64,000 nt of DNA from contig NZ_MBTG01000013.1 of NCBI RefSeq assembly GCF_002027705.1, forward strand, positions 1 through 64,000. Reading direction: 5' to 3'. Under the pieces are notes generated by a model. That model was not told the DNA's origin. It made no database searches and saw only the letters and a list, made by a program, of their open reading frames with translations. How positions within the stretch are numbered: the stretch's first letter is position 1; every line of letters starts with the position of its first letter. Shown here in pieces: positions 1-6,908 of the stretch. The position numbers and the translations under genes were made by a program. Source of the DNA: Paenibacillus ferrarius (lineage in GTDB: Bacteria; Bacillota; Bacilli; Paenibacillales; NBRC-103111).

Positions 1-147
1 CTTGTATTGCCTTACCTACAACTTTTTCTGCTCCGCCATTTGCATATTCTTCAGCAGTATCAATTAACTTTAGCCCATTTGCTATTCCGAAACGTAAGGC
101 TTCAATTTCTTCTAACTCCCCGTTTTGCCCAGTTCACGAAATAGCAT
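1..147 (-). pseudogene. Aldo/keto reductase, decayed 5' fragment
   Basis: Reading leftward from an ATG at 147, preceded by a good AAGGAGG site, the frame gives MLFRELGKTGS and then a stop. A second frame then carries EEIEALRFGIANG and LIDTAEEYANGGAEKVVGKA, the NADPH-binding/catalytic start of aldo/keto reductases (the Asp and Tyr of DTAxxYxxG are present). In intact family members about 25-30 residues with the first beta strands separate the GKTG turn from this helix. Here they are missing and the frame changes, which implies an internal deletion plus frameshift. The gene runs off the left edge, so the rest cannot be judged. A sequencing error would explain the shift but not the missing residues. 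Confidence 0.7.
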
Positions 148-202
148 AACAATCCTCCTTAGAACGTTATTATTCAATTATAGTTTAACAATCTAATTAG
201 CT

Positions 203-239
203 GAGAAGGCTGCCACTCTATGCTGTCGGCAGCCTTCTT
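203..239. terminator. Strong GC-rich hairpin, probable terminator
   Basis: A perfect 12-bp stem (AAGGCTGCC core) surrounds a 13-nt loop between the aldo/keto reductase remnant and the 127-aa gene. The T tract is weak on both strands, so its direction is unclear. It may simply insulate the two units. Confidence 0.5.
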
Positions 240-287
240 AGATATCTATTGAACTATAGTTCGCCGTTAGCGTAATGACCAAGTAAC

Positions 288-316
288 AAAAAAAGGAGCT
301 GTATACGCAGCCCCTT
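288..316 (-). terminator. Rho-independent terminator of the 127-aa gene
   Basis: Read on the minus strand, GGGGCTG and CAGCTCC form a short stem around a 6-nt loop, followed by a run of seven T. It lies just past the stop of the 324-707 gene. Confidence 0.7.
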
Positions 317-323
317 CGCTGAT

Positions 324-707
324 TTAGAATGGTTTTCTGTAAACTTTGATGATACGGGTACCGTTTCGGATAAGCCTTTGCGCCTGTGCTAGGTTGATCC
401 GAACTAGGACGGAAATGTCGCTCGTCGCGTTTTCCACATCGAATACCTTGAAAATCCGTCCGTTGGCAAACAATACGCCTTTCAACTCGACTTTCGTTGT
501 GCTAGTAGGTTTCGGATCTACTTTTGCAAATGTCGTACGCTTTACACCTGCACGAAGGAGTGCTGCTGCTTGTTGTGCGGTCGTCCGCACTCCAAATACT
601 GGATCAATTTCAACTCCGGTTGTTATCGCCTCCACCTCGACAATCAGAAAAAAACGATCACCGATCTTAGCTATGCTATTTGCTCCGATATTTATCGGTT
701 GCGCCAT
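324..707 (-). CDS. Hypothetical protein, 127 aa
   Basis: I do not recognise this family. The start ATG at 707 has a GGGGTGATG site just upstream and the gene ends at a proper terminator, so it looks like a real single-gene unit. The product is soluble, without signal peptide or membrane segment, rich in Val/Ile and basic residues, with probable alternating beta strands and a helix near AQQAAALLRAG (residues 44-54). The final segment (RNGTRIIKVYRKPF) is basic. A 138-codon frame on the opposite strand is its shadow. No neighbour suggests a role. Confidence 0.6.
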   Translation of the reverse strand: MAQPINIGANSIAKIGDRFFLIVEVEAITTGVEIDPVFGVRTTAQQAAALLRAGVKRTTFAKVDPKPTSTTKVELKGVLFANGRIFKVFDVENATSDISVLVRINLAQAQRLIRNGTRIIKVYRKPF

Positions 708-1033
708 GTTTCATCACCCCCTCGGACTTACTATATGCGAGGATGTGATTTGGAGCTCGTAATAAGTACCTAAGTATCAATTCAAACCAACAAATGTGCA
801 AATTACTCATAGATTCGTAGCAATCCAAATAATCTATTAATCAGTTCAAAACCGTTGAAAGGACACGCGAATGATTGTATTCGTCCTGTCCTTTCCTAAT
901 TAGACTGCAAGCACTCGAGATTCAAGTAGTACCACGCTCAACTGCCCTTTAGCTTAATAAACAAAAAGGAAGAGCTGCCGCGGCAAACTGCTCCTACACC
1001 TCAGCCAAGAGGTGTTTTTATTGTTGGCTGAGG
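708..1033. other. Gene-free stretch with two hairpins
   Basis: No convincing frame is present. An imperfect hairpin at 858-894 (AAAGGACA ... TGTCCTTT) and a perfect 10-bp inverted repeat at 999-1008/1024-1033 (CCTCAGCCAA/TTGGCTGAGG) are visible. The second abuts the stop of the next minus-strand gene and may end its transcript, although no T run follows. Confidence 0.45.
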
Positions 1034-1498
1034 TTAGTTTGTGTTCTTATTTATGCTATCTGTTAAAGGTATTTCAGCAATAATCTTTGGTCCATCTAGA
1101 ATAAGTAAAACACCGTCAAGTGAAGTAGATTTTACTTTTTCAACTTCTACGTTTTCCTTAATTTGAAATTCTACATGAAAAGATGATTCTTTACCTGGCT
1201 CTATAATACCAGCTGAACCACTGCCTCTGAGTTGCATTTTTCTAAATCCCGTATTTTCACTCATCACCATTAACGAAGCAAGTTTATCATTTGGTCTTAC
1301 AGTCACTTCTAAACCTAATAGGTGATTTCCAGGATAATCGAATGTACTAATAATTCGTTGAGAGCCAGTATTTTTGATTCTGAAATCGTATCGTAATATA
1401 CGTTCAGTTTTAATGACCGTTGGTTCAACACTTGTCAAAATAAGTTCCCCTTTCTTTACAAATCCCATAGTAAAGAGAAGTAGCAAGCACATCAGCAA
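1034..1498 (-). CDS. Hypothetical exported protein, about 154 aa
   Basis: This is an unrecognised family. Residues 1-12 are hydrophobic (LLLLFTMGF) and the same frame continues upstream of the ATG as KISIVLL, so the real start may be a non-ATG codon a few residues earlier that completes a signal peptide. There is no clear Shine-Dalgarno site at the ATG. The mature part has mixed beta character (RYDFRIKNTGSQR, SSFHVEFQIKEN), like intracellular/extracellular immunoglobulin-like sandwich domains of the DUF4352/CARDB type; that is only an impression. It sits 41 nt downstream of the dehydrogenase gene in the same direction, but that gap and the weak start argue against tight coupling. Confidence 0.5.
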   Translation of the reverse strand: MLMCLLLLFTMGFVKKGELILTSVEPTVIKTERILRYDFRIKNTGSQRIISTFDYPGNHLLGLEVTVRPNDKLASLMVMSENTGFRKMQLRGSGSAGIIEPGKESSFHVEFQIKENVEVEKVKSTSLDGVLLILDGPKIIAEIPLTDSINKNTN

Positions 1499-1539
1499 TA
1501 CAATTGATATTTTTACCCGTTAGTTCAAATCCCTTTTTA

Positions 1540-2541
1540 TTATCTCGGGGTCAGCCTAAGAAAGCGCTCGAGCGAGACTGCGCCAAGTAGCGGCTCACCT
1601 GTGGCGAAGCGGCCAAGCTCTTCGACGATAAAGTCGCAGAGTTCACGTTTCAGCAGGCCGTGGTACCCGCCAATATGCGGCAGGCACAAGACGTTTGACA
1701 TAGCCAGCAGCTCGTGGTCTCTGGGTACCGGCTCATAGTCGTATACATCAAGAGCAGCAAAAATGCGGCCTGTTCGGAGTTCTGCGACGAGCGCCTCTTC
1801 CTTCACAATCGGGCCACGCGCCGTATTGACGAAGAGCGCTCCGTCCCGCAGACGCTGAAGCTGCTCCGCTCCGATCATCCCCTGCGTTCGGGGCGTCCAG
1901 GTATTATGTAACGAGACGATGTCGCTGCGTTCGAACAATTCATTCAACCCGCAAAGCTCAACACCTAGCGCATCCGCCTCCTTATGCGAACAATAACTGG
2001 AACACAGCAAAATTTTCGTGTCAAAAGGCTTCAACATCCGGATGACATGCTTGGATATTTCGCCAAGCCCGACAATTCCAATGACCCGTCGCGTGACACC
2101 GAGCACCGTTTCATGGTTATTGACACTCCACTTGCCTTGTTTCAGTCTGGCGCTGTATCCTACGTGATCCCATGCTCCGGCAAAAATCAACGAGAATGCG
2201 CACTCGGCGGTGGAAAGTGCCAGTACTTGATTGGCCGATGTTACGGCAATGGACTTGGCGAACACATCCTCGCCTACAATGGAGGCTACACTGCCCGCTC
2301 CATGCCCAATGAACTTCAGTTTGCCGGCACGGGCAAGTACCTCCGGCGTGAAGAACGGCGAGCCCCAGGACGTGATACAGGCATCATAGTCGCCAATTTG
2401 GTCCGCCAGCTTCTCACTGGTGAGCCACTCCTTCAACGGCATAAAATCTACCTCGGAGATGCGGGAAAGCTTGCCGACCACTTGCTCCTGCCAGAACATA
2501 TTACGGAGCCCGTCGTCAGAGATCGTCACTAATGTTTTCAT
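1540..2541 (-). CDS. D-isomer-specific 2-hydroxyacid dehydrogenase
   Basis: The start is taken at the ATG at 2541, because it overlaps the stop of the upstream isomerase gene (ATGA). The longer frame to 2664 lies inside that gene. The 333-aa product shows the family pattern: an N-terminal flavodoxin-like substrate domain, a Rossmann NAD-binding motif GIVGLGEIS (about 155-163), the catalytic Arg of TARGPIV (about 242), Glu after LDVYDY (about 270) and His of LPHIGG (about 289). Members reduce 2-oxoacids or oxidise D-2-hydroxyacids with NAD(P)H. Coupling to a sugar-phosphate-isomerase-like gene and a divergent AraC regulator suggests a small catabolic unit for a sugar or sugar acid. The substrate cannot be told from the sequence. 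Confidence 0.9.
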   Translation of the reverse strand: MKTLVTISDDGLRNMFWQEQVVGKLSRISEVDFMPLKEWLTSEKLADQIGDYDACITSWGSPFFTPEVLARAGKLKFIGHGAGSVASIVGEDVFAKSIAVTSANQVLALSTAECAFSLIFAGAWDHVGYSARLKQGKWSVNNHETVLGVTRRVIGIVGLGEISKHVIRMLKPFDTKILLCSSYCSHKEADALGVELCGLNELFERSDIVSLHNTWTPRTQGMIGAEQLQRLRDGALFVNTARGPIVKEEALVAELRTGRIFAALDVYDYEPVPRDHELLAMSNVLCLPHIGGYHGLLKRELCDFIVEELGRFATGEPLLGAVSLERFLRLTPR

Positions 2542-3398
2542 CGTGCAGTACCTCGTTTCATTATCGATTGGAAAATATCGTGCATAAAGGTGGCATAGTG
2601 CGGAAACACCACATCCGGCTCCATACCTGGAACTTGCAATTCCTTCCGCCATTTCCTTTCCCATTCCAGTGAGTAATAGCCGGTGTACCCAGATTCCTCC
2701 AGTAGCCCGACGATGGATGCAATCGGGATTTGTCCCGCTCCCACCCTCGTATACCTCCAGTTCGACTCCATCTGATCTTCATAAGGAACGCCGTCCTTGA
2801 TATGGACATGAACACACTGCGGACCGAGCAGCGCAATCGTCTCAGCTGGCTCTTCTCCCTCTTCCAGAGGATGAATCACATCATAAATAACCCTGCAATT
2901 CGGCCGTTCCACATCATCCAGCAGCTTTCGCAATGTACGACCTGTAGCAAATTCATTGTGGGTTTCAATCCACACTTGCACATCCCAAGACATGGCATAA
3001 TCACAAGCCTGCCGGAGTTGTTCCACCAGATTGGCATAGGGAATAGCCGGTACCTGCTGGTCTCTGCGGTTTGCGAAATAACCTAGAAAAATCCGTACTC
3101 CGCCTGCTTCCAAGTCATGTGACAACAAGACAACCTTTTTGAATTTCTCAAATTGTCCTGCATCATCCTCACTACCTGTAAAGCATACACCTGAGCCAAT
3201 GTCGGTAATCCGAAGATCCGCTTTCTTTACCCTTTCGAGAACTGCTCTCCGCTCATCATGGGTTAACTGTGTATTGACACACCAAGTCTCTCCCTCTCTG
3301 AGCTCCAATCCGTGATAACCGCTTTGTTTCGCTATAGTCACAATTTCGTCCAAAGACCAGCCGTCGCATGGTATCGTACTAAACGCCAGACGTTGCAT
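2538..3398 (-). CDS. Sugar phosphate isomerase/epimerase (xylose-isomerase-like TIM barrel)
   Basis: The 286-aa product belongs to the AP-endonuclease-2-like TIM-barrel superfamily. Seen are the start LAFSTIPCDGWSLDEIV, GYHGLELREG (second strand), VWIETHNEF with a metal-ligand Glu/His, VIYDVIHPLEEG, VHVHIKDG and the C-terminal YYSLEWERK with a Glu ligand. These acidic and His residues normally hold a divalent metal. The start at 3398 is preferred over 3428, since AGAGGGGGA sits six bases upstream. The last codons overlap the dehydrogenase start by 4 nt. The divergent gene starting at 3565 encodes an AraC regulator that probably controls this pair. The exact sugar is unknown. Confidence 0.85.
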   Translation of the reverse strand: MQRLAFSTIPCDGWSLDEIVTIAKQSGYHGLELREGETWCVNTQLTHDERRAVLERVKKADLRITDIGSGVCFTGSEDDAGQFEKFKKVVLLSHDLEAGGVRIFLGYFANRRDQQVPAIPYANLVEQLRQACDYAMSWDVQVWIETHNEFATGRTLRKLLDDVERPNCRVIYDVIHPLEEGEEPAETIALLGPQCVHVHIKDGVPYEDQMESNWRYTRVGAGQIPIASIVGLLEESGYTGYYSLEWERKWRKELQVPGMEPDVVFPHYATFMHDIFQSIMKRGTAR

Positions 3399-3564
3399 GC
3401 CGCTCCCCCTCTTTCCTCCTGCGTACATCAGATTACCTCATCATTATGGCAGGGTCCCTTCCTGTGCGCTTTCCTTTTTCCACGTAATCTTTGAACATTT
3501 CCGCGAATCCGTGTACCATTATTCACAAGAGGTATCTAACCTGATTTCAAACATGGAGGCTATG

Positions 3565-4470
3565 ATGTTGGACTACCCGGATTACCCTATTTATGCCTAC
3601 AAAGAGATGCTCGACGAGGAATTTCCGTTCAAAATTGAGATCCGCCAACCGTCCACGATGAATCGTATCCTGCATGCGCATGAACATCTGCAGCTTTGCT
3701 ATATGATGTCAGGCAGCTGTCTGCATTGGGCGTCTGGCCGGCAGTACGTGCTGACCAAAGGCGATCTTTTCTCGATCCCGCCTTTTCAGGAGCACCGCCT
3801 TGAACCACGTGAGGCTATGGATTTCGTCATGGTGCAGGTCGATTTCATGCCGCATGCGGTGAATGAAAACTTTCGCGACTTCGCGCAGATGCCAACGTTC
3901 ATCGATTTTGCCTATATTCGCCCCCTCATATCGGAAACCGATCTTTTACCCAAAATAACGTTACCCGCCGCCACACAAACCGTCGTGGAAAACTTATTGA
4001 GTGTTCTCCTCACGGAATGGAAAGAGCGGGAGGAGGGCTACCGCTTGGCTATCAAAGCGGAGCTGCTCAAGCTTCTCGTTATTACCGGTCGGCAGTACAA
4101 GCGGTATTCGCAGACCCAAAGTCAGCAAGAGCGCCAGAAAGTCGCTATCCATCGGGAAGCCTTCTTTGAAGCGATCACCTATATGCAGACACATTACAAC
4201 GAGGATCTTCATCTGGATGTGGTTGCTGCCAAAGCGCTGATGGCCCCTTCCTACTTCAGCCACATGCTGAAGCTGACAAAAGGCAAATCTTACATCGAGC
4301 TGCTATCAGCGATTCGCATGCAGGCTTCCATGGAGCTGCTGACCGGAACCGACCTAAGCATCACCGAAATCGCTACACGTGTTGGCTATAACCATATCAG
4401 TCACTTCAATCGGACCTTCAAGAAGCATACAGGCGTAACGCCTGGAGATTATCGCAAACATCAAATATAA
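3565..4470 (+). CDS. AraC-family transcriptional regulator with cupin-like sensor
   Basis: The gene encodes about 301 aa. The N-terminal part contains the cupin-type AraC ligand pocket (RILHAHEHLQLCYMMSGS, then GDLFSIPPFQEHRLEP). The C-terminal about 100 residues hold the two helix-turn-helix units, including DLHLDVVAAKALMAPSYFS and DLSITEIATRVGYNHISHF, and end in the usual FKKHTGVTPGDYR. GGAGG at 3555-3559 fits the ATG at 3565 with a 5-nt spacer. ATGs at 3553 and 3562 are possible, and the 357-codon frame from 3397 runs through the intergenic region. It is divergent from the isomerase/dehydrogenase pair, the usual layout for a regulator of that pair. Confidence 0.88.
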   Translation: MLDYPDYPIYAYKEMLDEEFPFKIEIRQPSTMNRILHAHEHLQLCYMMSGSCLHWASGRQYVLTKGDLFSIPPFQEHRLEPREAMDFVMVQVDFMPHAVNENFRDFAQMPTFIDFAYIRPLISETDLLPKITLPAATQTVVENLLSVLLTEWKEREEGYRLAIKAELLKLLVITGRQYKRYSQTQSQQERQKVAIHREAFFEAITYMQTHYNEDLHLDVVAAKALMAPSYFSHMLKLTKGKSYIELLSAIRMQASMELLTGTDLSITEIATRVGYNHISHFNRTFKKHTGVTPGDYRKHQI

Positions 4471-4534
4471 ATACAGCTTCTTAATGGGCTTCTCCTTCCT
4501 CACTTCAAGTTATTCACACGCGCTGCAATCGAAT

Positions 4535-4560
4535 AGGCCCATGCGCAATTGCATGAGCCT
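4535..4560. terminator. Palindromic hairpin after the AraC gene
   Basis: AGGC-CATGC ... GCATG-GCCT forms a near-perfect palindrome 65 nt past the AraC stop. The T tract is poor, so calling it a terminator is tentative. Confidence 0.4.
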
Positions 4561-4644
4561 CTAAAATCTATTCAACGTTTCACTTCCATAAAATACTGTT
4601 TCTCTCGCAAAGTCAGTCTGATATGTTAAAAGTGCTCTTCGTAC

Positions 4645-4896
4645 GTGACTGCGAGAAAAAGGCGTGTCCCGCAGCATGAAATCCCGGTGGCAGGTTATTA
4701 CGATTTTAGCTCTAAACAGTTAAAGAAGCTGCTTATTAATCTGTCACTACAAGCCATTGGCAACCATGTAAACATGGAGCAACTACGATACCATTTGGAA
4801 GAAGAAATTGCTATGAATGTCGCTATAGGCAGCCGCTATGTCGTCTATCCAGGTATCAATCAAGAACTATTTTTGACCACTTATCATTCTGTTTAA
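4645..4896 (+). CDS. Hypothetical small protein, 83 aa (doubtful)
   Basis: A GTG-started frame has no clear ribosome-binding site. The product reads like a real protein (AGYYDFSSKQLKKLL, MEQLRYHLEEEIAMNV, GSRYVVYPG) with two amphipathic helices, but I do not recognise it. Its last 14 codons lie antisense to the remnant of the leader gene at 4856-4915, in a region that matches the intact leader near 19.2 kb. The 3' end may therefore be a recent junction. It could be a shortened gene left by a rearrangement or a chance frame. Confidence 0.3.
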   Translation: MTARKRRVPQHEIPVAGYYDFSSKQLKKLLINLSLQAIGNHVNMEQLRYHLEEEIAMNVAIGSRYVVYPGINQELFLTTYHSV

Positions 4897-4915
4897 GCAC
4901 GTTACAAGTGTTCAT
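4856..4915 (-). pseudogene. Truncated copy of the 47-aa leader gene
   Basis: Downstream of the promoter-like element at 4911-5045 an ATG follows AAAGGAGTGAGAG, exactly as at the intact leader near 19286. The 19-codon frame MNTCNVLKQNDKWSKIVLD shares the pattern QxDxWS-K-(I/V) with the intact protein (EQEDGWSEKVI) and matches it at the DNA level, then stops. No transporter gene follows leftward. I infer that the genes once driven from here were lost. Confidence 0.45.
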
Positions 4916-5045
4916 ATGATCGCTCTCTCACTCCTTTATATCCATCACTCTATCGGAATCATGTGAGGCTGGAAATCGTCGGTTTTCTAACCAACTTCAC
5001 CATTTTTCCGAAAACCATAAAATTGATGAAAGAGTGATCAAAATG
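4911..5045 (-). promoter_or_regulatory. Repeated promoter-like element, copy A
   Basis: About 135 bp align with 19282-19416, and the outer about 90 bp with 11650-11765. Shared blocks in plus-strand order include CTCTCACTCCTTTATA, TATCGGAAT, ATCGTCGG, TTCACC, CGAAAACCATAA, TTGATGA and AGTGATCA. CTTCACC and GATGAA form a spaced inverted repeat. On the minus strand TAGAAA (4984-4989) takes the place of the TAGAAT found in the other copies and could be the -10 box. This copy has no intact gene downstream in the predicted direction. Confidence 0.55.
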
Positions 5046-5071
5046 ATGATAAAAATGCAGATAATCATAAC

Positions 5072-5117
5072 AAAAGGCATTACAAAAGATCTCTAAGGAT
5101 CTTCTGTAATGCCTTTT
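5072..5117 (-). terminator. Bidirectional-looking terminator of the amidase gene
   Basis: AAAAGGCATTACA pairs with TGTAATGCCTTTT and the inner AAGATC with GATCTT around a short loop, 18 nt past the stop of the nitrilase-family gene on the minus strand. It is symmetric and would work in both directions. Confidence 0.75.
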
Positions 5118-5134
5118 CCCTTCACCTTACCCCA

Positions 5135-6448
5135 TTAACTATAAGTATCCGGTCTTCTTTCACGAGCGAACAAGCTGCGTTTTTCACCAAAAGTTGGCCC
5201 TACCGACATCCAATACTCCATAAATTTGGCATTTAAATTGATTTCTACCCCTAACACTTTAGAATCATCTGGACCGATTTCACCTAAAATGTCGCCATTA
5301 GGGTTAATAATTCGACTAGGCTTACTCCTAGGGTTACAGACCCATTTGCCGGATCCATCATCTACCATATCACCATTAATTCCAGCAACTACGACATACA
5401 TGCCATTATCAACGGCTCGAGCGATCTGTTGGATCTTCGATTCACCTGCCGTAGAAATACAGAGAATTTCCGCACCTTTCATCCGAAGGCACCGCGCAGA
5501 CTCTACAAAACTCTGATCCCAACAAATTAATAGGCCTATTATTCCGAAATCCGTAGCAAAAACGGGATAATCACTTCCTGGTGTTATACCGTCTTGAGCT
5601 TCAAACAGGGGAAGATGAACCTTGCGATAAAGACCAACAATTTCTCCGCTGCGATCAATTAATAGGCTTGTATTATACAAACAAAAACCATCTTTTTCAT
5701 AAAGATTAAATACGACATAAGCTTGGATCTCTTTCGCTTTTTGGCAAATAGCCTTCACAACTTCACCATTCAGAGTTTGTGCGATCTCTTCGACACTATA
5801 GCCAGAGGAACGATCATACAAGGTCTCAGATAAACAAACCAGATCTGGTTGTTCGTGTCCTGCAAGCTCAAGTGTATTTAGCAGCTCCTGTAAATTAGCG
5901 GAAAGATCTGATCTATGATCACCATTTGGATTCACATAGGTGGTCACCAGCTTAACCTTACGTGACCTAGCTGCCTCAACTGGACGAAGTGATACTTGCC
6001 TGAAAGTAACCGAGCCACCTTGGGACCAACGAAATTCAAGCTCAATCTTCACTGACCTCGAGCCTGTTGGCGGATCCAATCTTTTCTTTAGTCTTGTAAG
6101 GCCGTCCTCCGTAATTTCGTACGTATCTATATACCCTCTACCTAACCATTTGCCTGATTGATCCATCCACGTCACAATTACATTCACAGATACTGATTCA
6201 TAATCGACCTGCTTCGTTTCATAGTCAGCCATGATTTCATATGAAGTACCATCAAGAACACCATGTATTTCACAATACCAAGCCCCATAAGCTTGAAAAG
6301 AGTCCTCTGAAGATATGATCAGCAACGTCTCGTTACATTCTAACCTTTTATCAAATATCGGAGCTATTTCCAGTCTTGGTGTCCACGATTGCCAAATTCC
6401 AGAAGAAAACGGAGGCAATATGTTGTTATCTTGTACATTTACTTTCAT
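5135..6448 (-). CDS. Nitrilase-superfamily carbon-nitrogen hydrolase with N-terminal sandwich domain
   Basis: The product has 437 residues. The C-terminal about 270 carry the nitrilase Glu-Lys-Cys triad: E208 in CLSETLYD, K276 in LYRKVHLP and C309 in LLICWDQS. Such enzymes hydrolyse amides or nitriles through a thioester. The first about 160 residues are an added domain of likely beta-sandwich fold (GIWQSWTPRLEIAP, GAWYCEIHGVLDG, SVTFRQVSLRP), resembling a carbohydrate-binding module. There is no signal peptide, so it is cytoplasmic. GAGGGAGATACGA precedes the ATG. It lies downstream of the lyase in the carbohydrate island, so an N-acyl sugar or amide product of polysaccharide breakdown is a reasonable guess for its substrate. 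The real substrate is unknown. Confidence 0.85.
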   Translation of the reverse strand: MKVNVQDNNILPPFSSGIWQSWTPRLEIAPIFDKRLECNETLLIISSEDSFQAYGAWYCEIHGVLDGTSYEIMADYETKQVDYESVSVNVIVTWMDQSGKWLGRGYIDTYEITEDGLTRLKKRLDPPTGSRSVKIELEFRWSQGGSVTFRQVSLRPVEAARSRKVKLVTTYVNPNGDHRSDLSANLQELLNTLELAGHEQPDLVCLSETLYDRSSGYSVEEIAQTLNGEVVKAICQKAKEIQAYVVFNLYEKDGFCLYNTSLLIDRSGEIVGLYRKVHLPLFEAQDGITPGSDYPVFATDFGIIGLLICWDQSFVESARCLRMKGAEILCISTAGESKIQQIARAVDNGMYVVVAGINGDMVDDGSGKWVCNPRSKPSRIINPNGDILGEIGPDDSKVLGVEINLNAKFMEYWMSVGPTFGEKRSLFARERRPDTYS

Positions 6449-6538
6449 TCGTATCTCCCTCTAGATGAAGTACAGCAGATCCTCGTGCACCTCTACCGTA
6501 CGCCAACATTACTTCATTAGTCATGTATGCATAGTTCA

Positions 6539-6908
6539 TTAGTGAAGTTTATTCCAAATCCTTAACATGATCACAGCGGATTCAGCTCTAGTTGTTACGC
6601 CATAAGGAACAAACTGGTTACCTGCCGCTCCCTCTAGAAGCCCATGTTCATAGACAGCCTCTACATAGGACTTTGCCCAGCCTGGAATCTGGTTATAATC
6701 AGCAATAGCCTGTTGGGTAGTGCCCTTCTCCAATTTCATTGCTCTTGAGATTATAACCGCCATTTCTAATCGGTTAATACGCTCTTGTGGACGGAATGTC
6801 CCATCCCAATATCCTTCGATCAATCCCATAGCTGCTGCTGTATGGATAGCAGATCGTCCCCACTCTGGAATGCTGCTGCTGTCAGTGAATGAAGATAAAG
6901 CTGATTCT
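6539..6908 (-). pseudogene. Detached SLH surface-anchoring module of the upstream lyase
   Basis: Two S-layer-homology repeats are present in a different frame from the lyase: SIPEWGRSAIHTAAAMGL-IEGYWDGTFRP-INRLEMAVII and QIPGWAKSYVEAVYEHGLLEG-TTRAESAVIML. SLH anchors normally come as three repeats at the end of such lyases and bind pyruvylated secondary wall polymer. These resemble the second and third, and no first repeat is present. The frame overlaps the lyase stop at 6909-6943 without its own ribosome-binding site or signal peptide. It is best explained as the original C-terminus, cut off by a deletion that also shifted the frame. Confidence 0.7.

Noticed and set aside
346-762. 138-codon plus-strand frame
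   Set aside because: It is antisense to the 127-aa gene, which has a good ribosome-binding site and a terminator.
1984-2532. 182-codon plus-strand frame
   Set aside because: Shadow of the 2-hydroxyacid dehydrogenase, whose catalytic motifs are clear.
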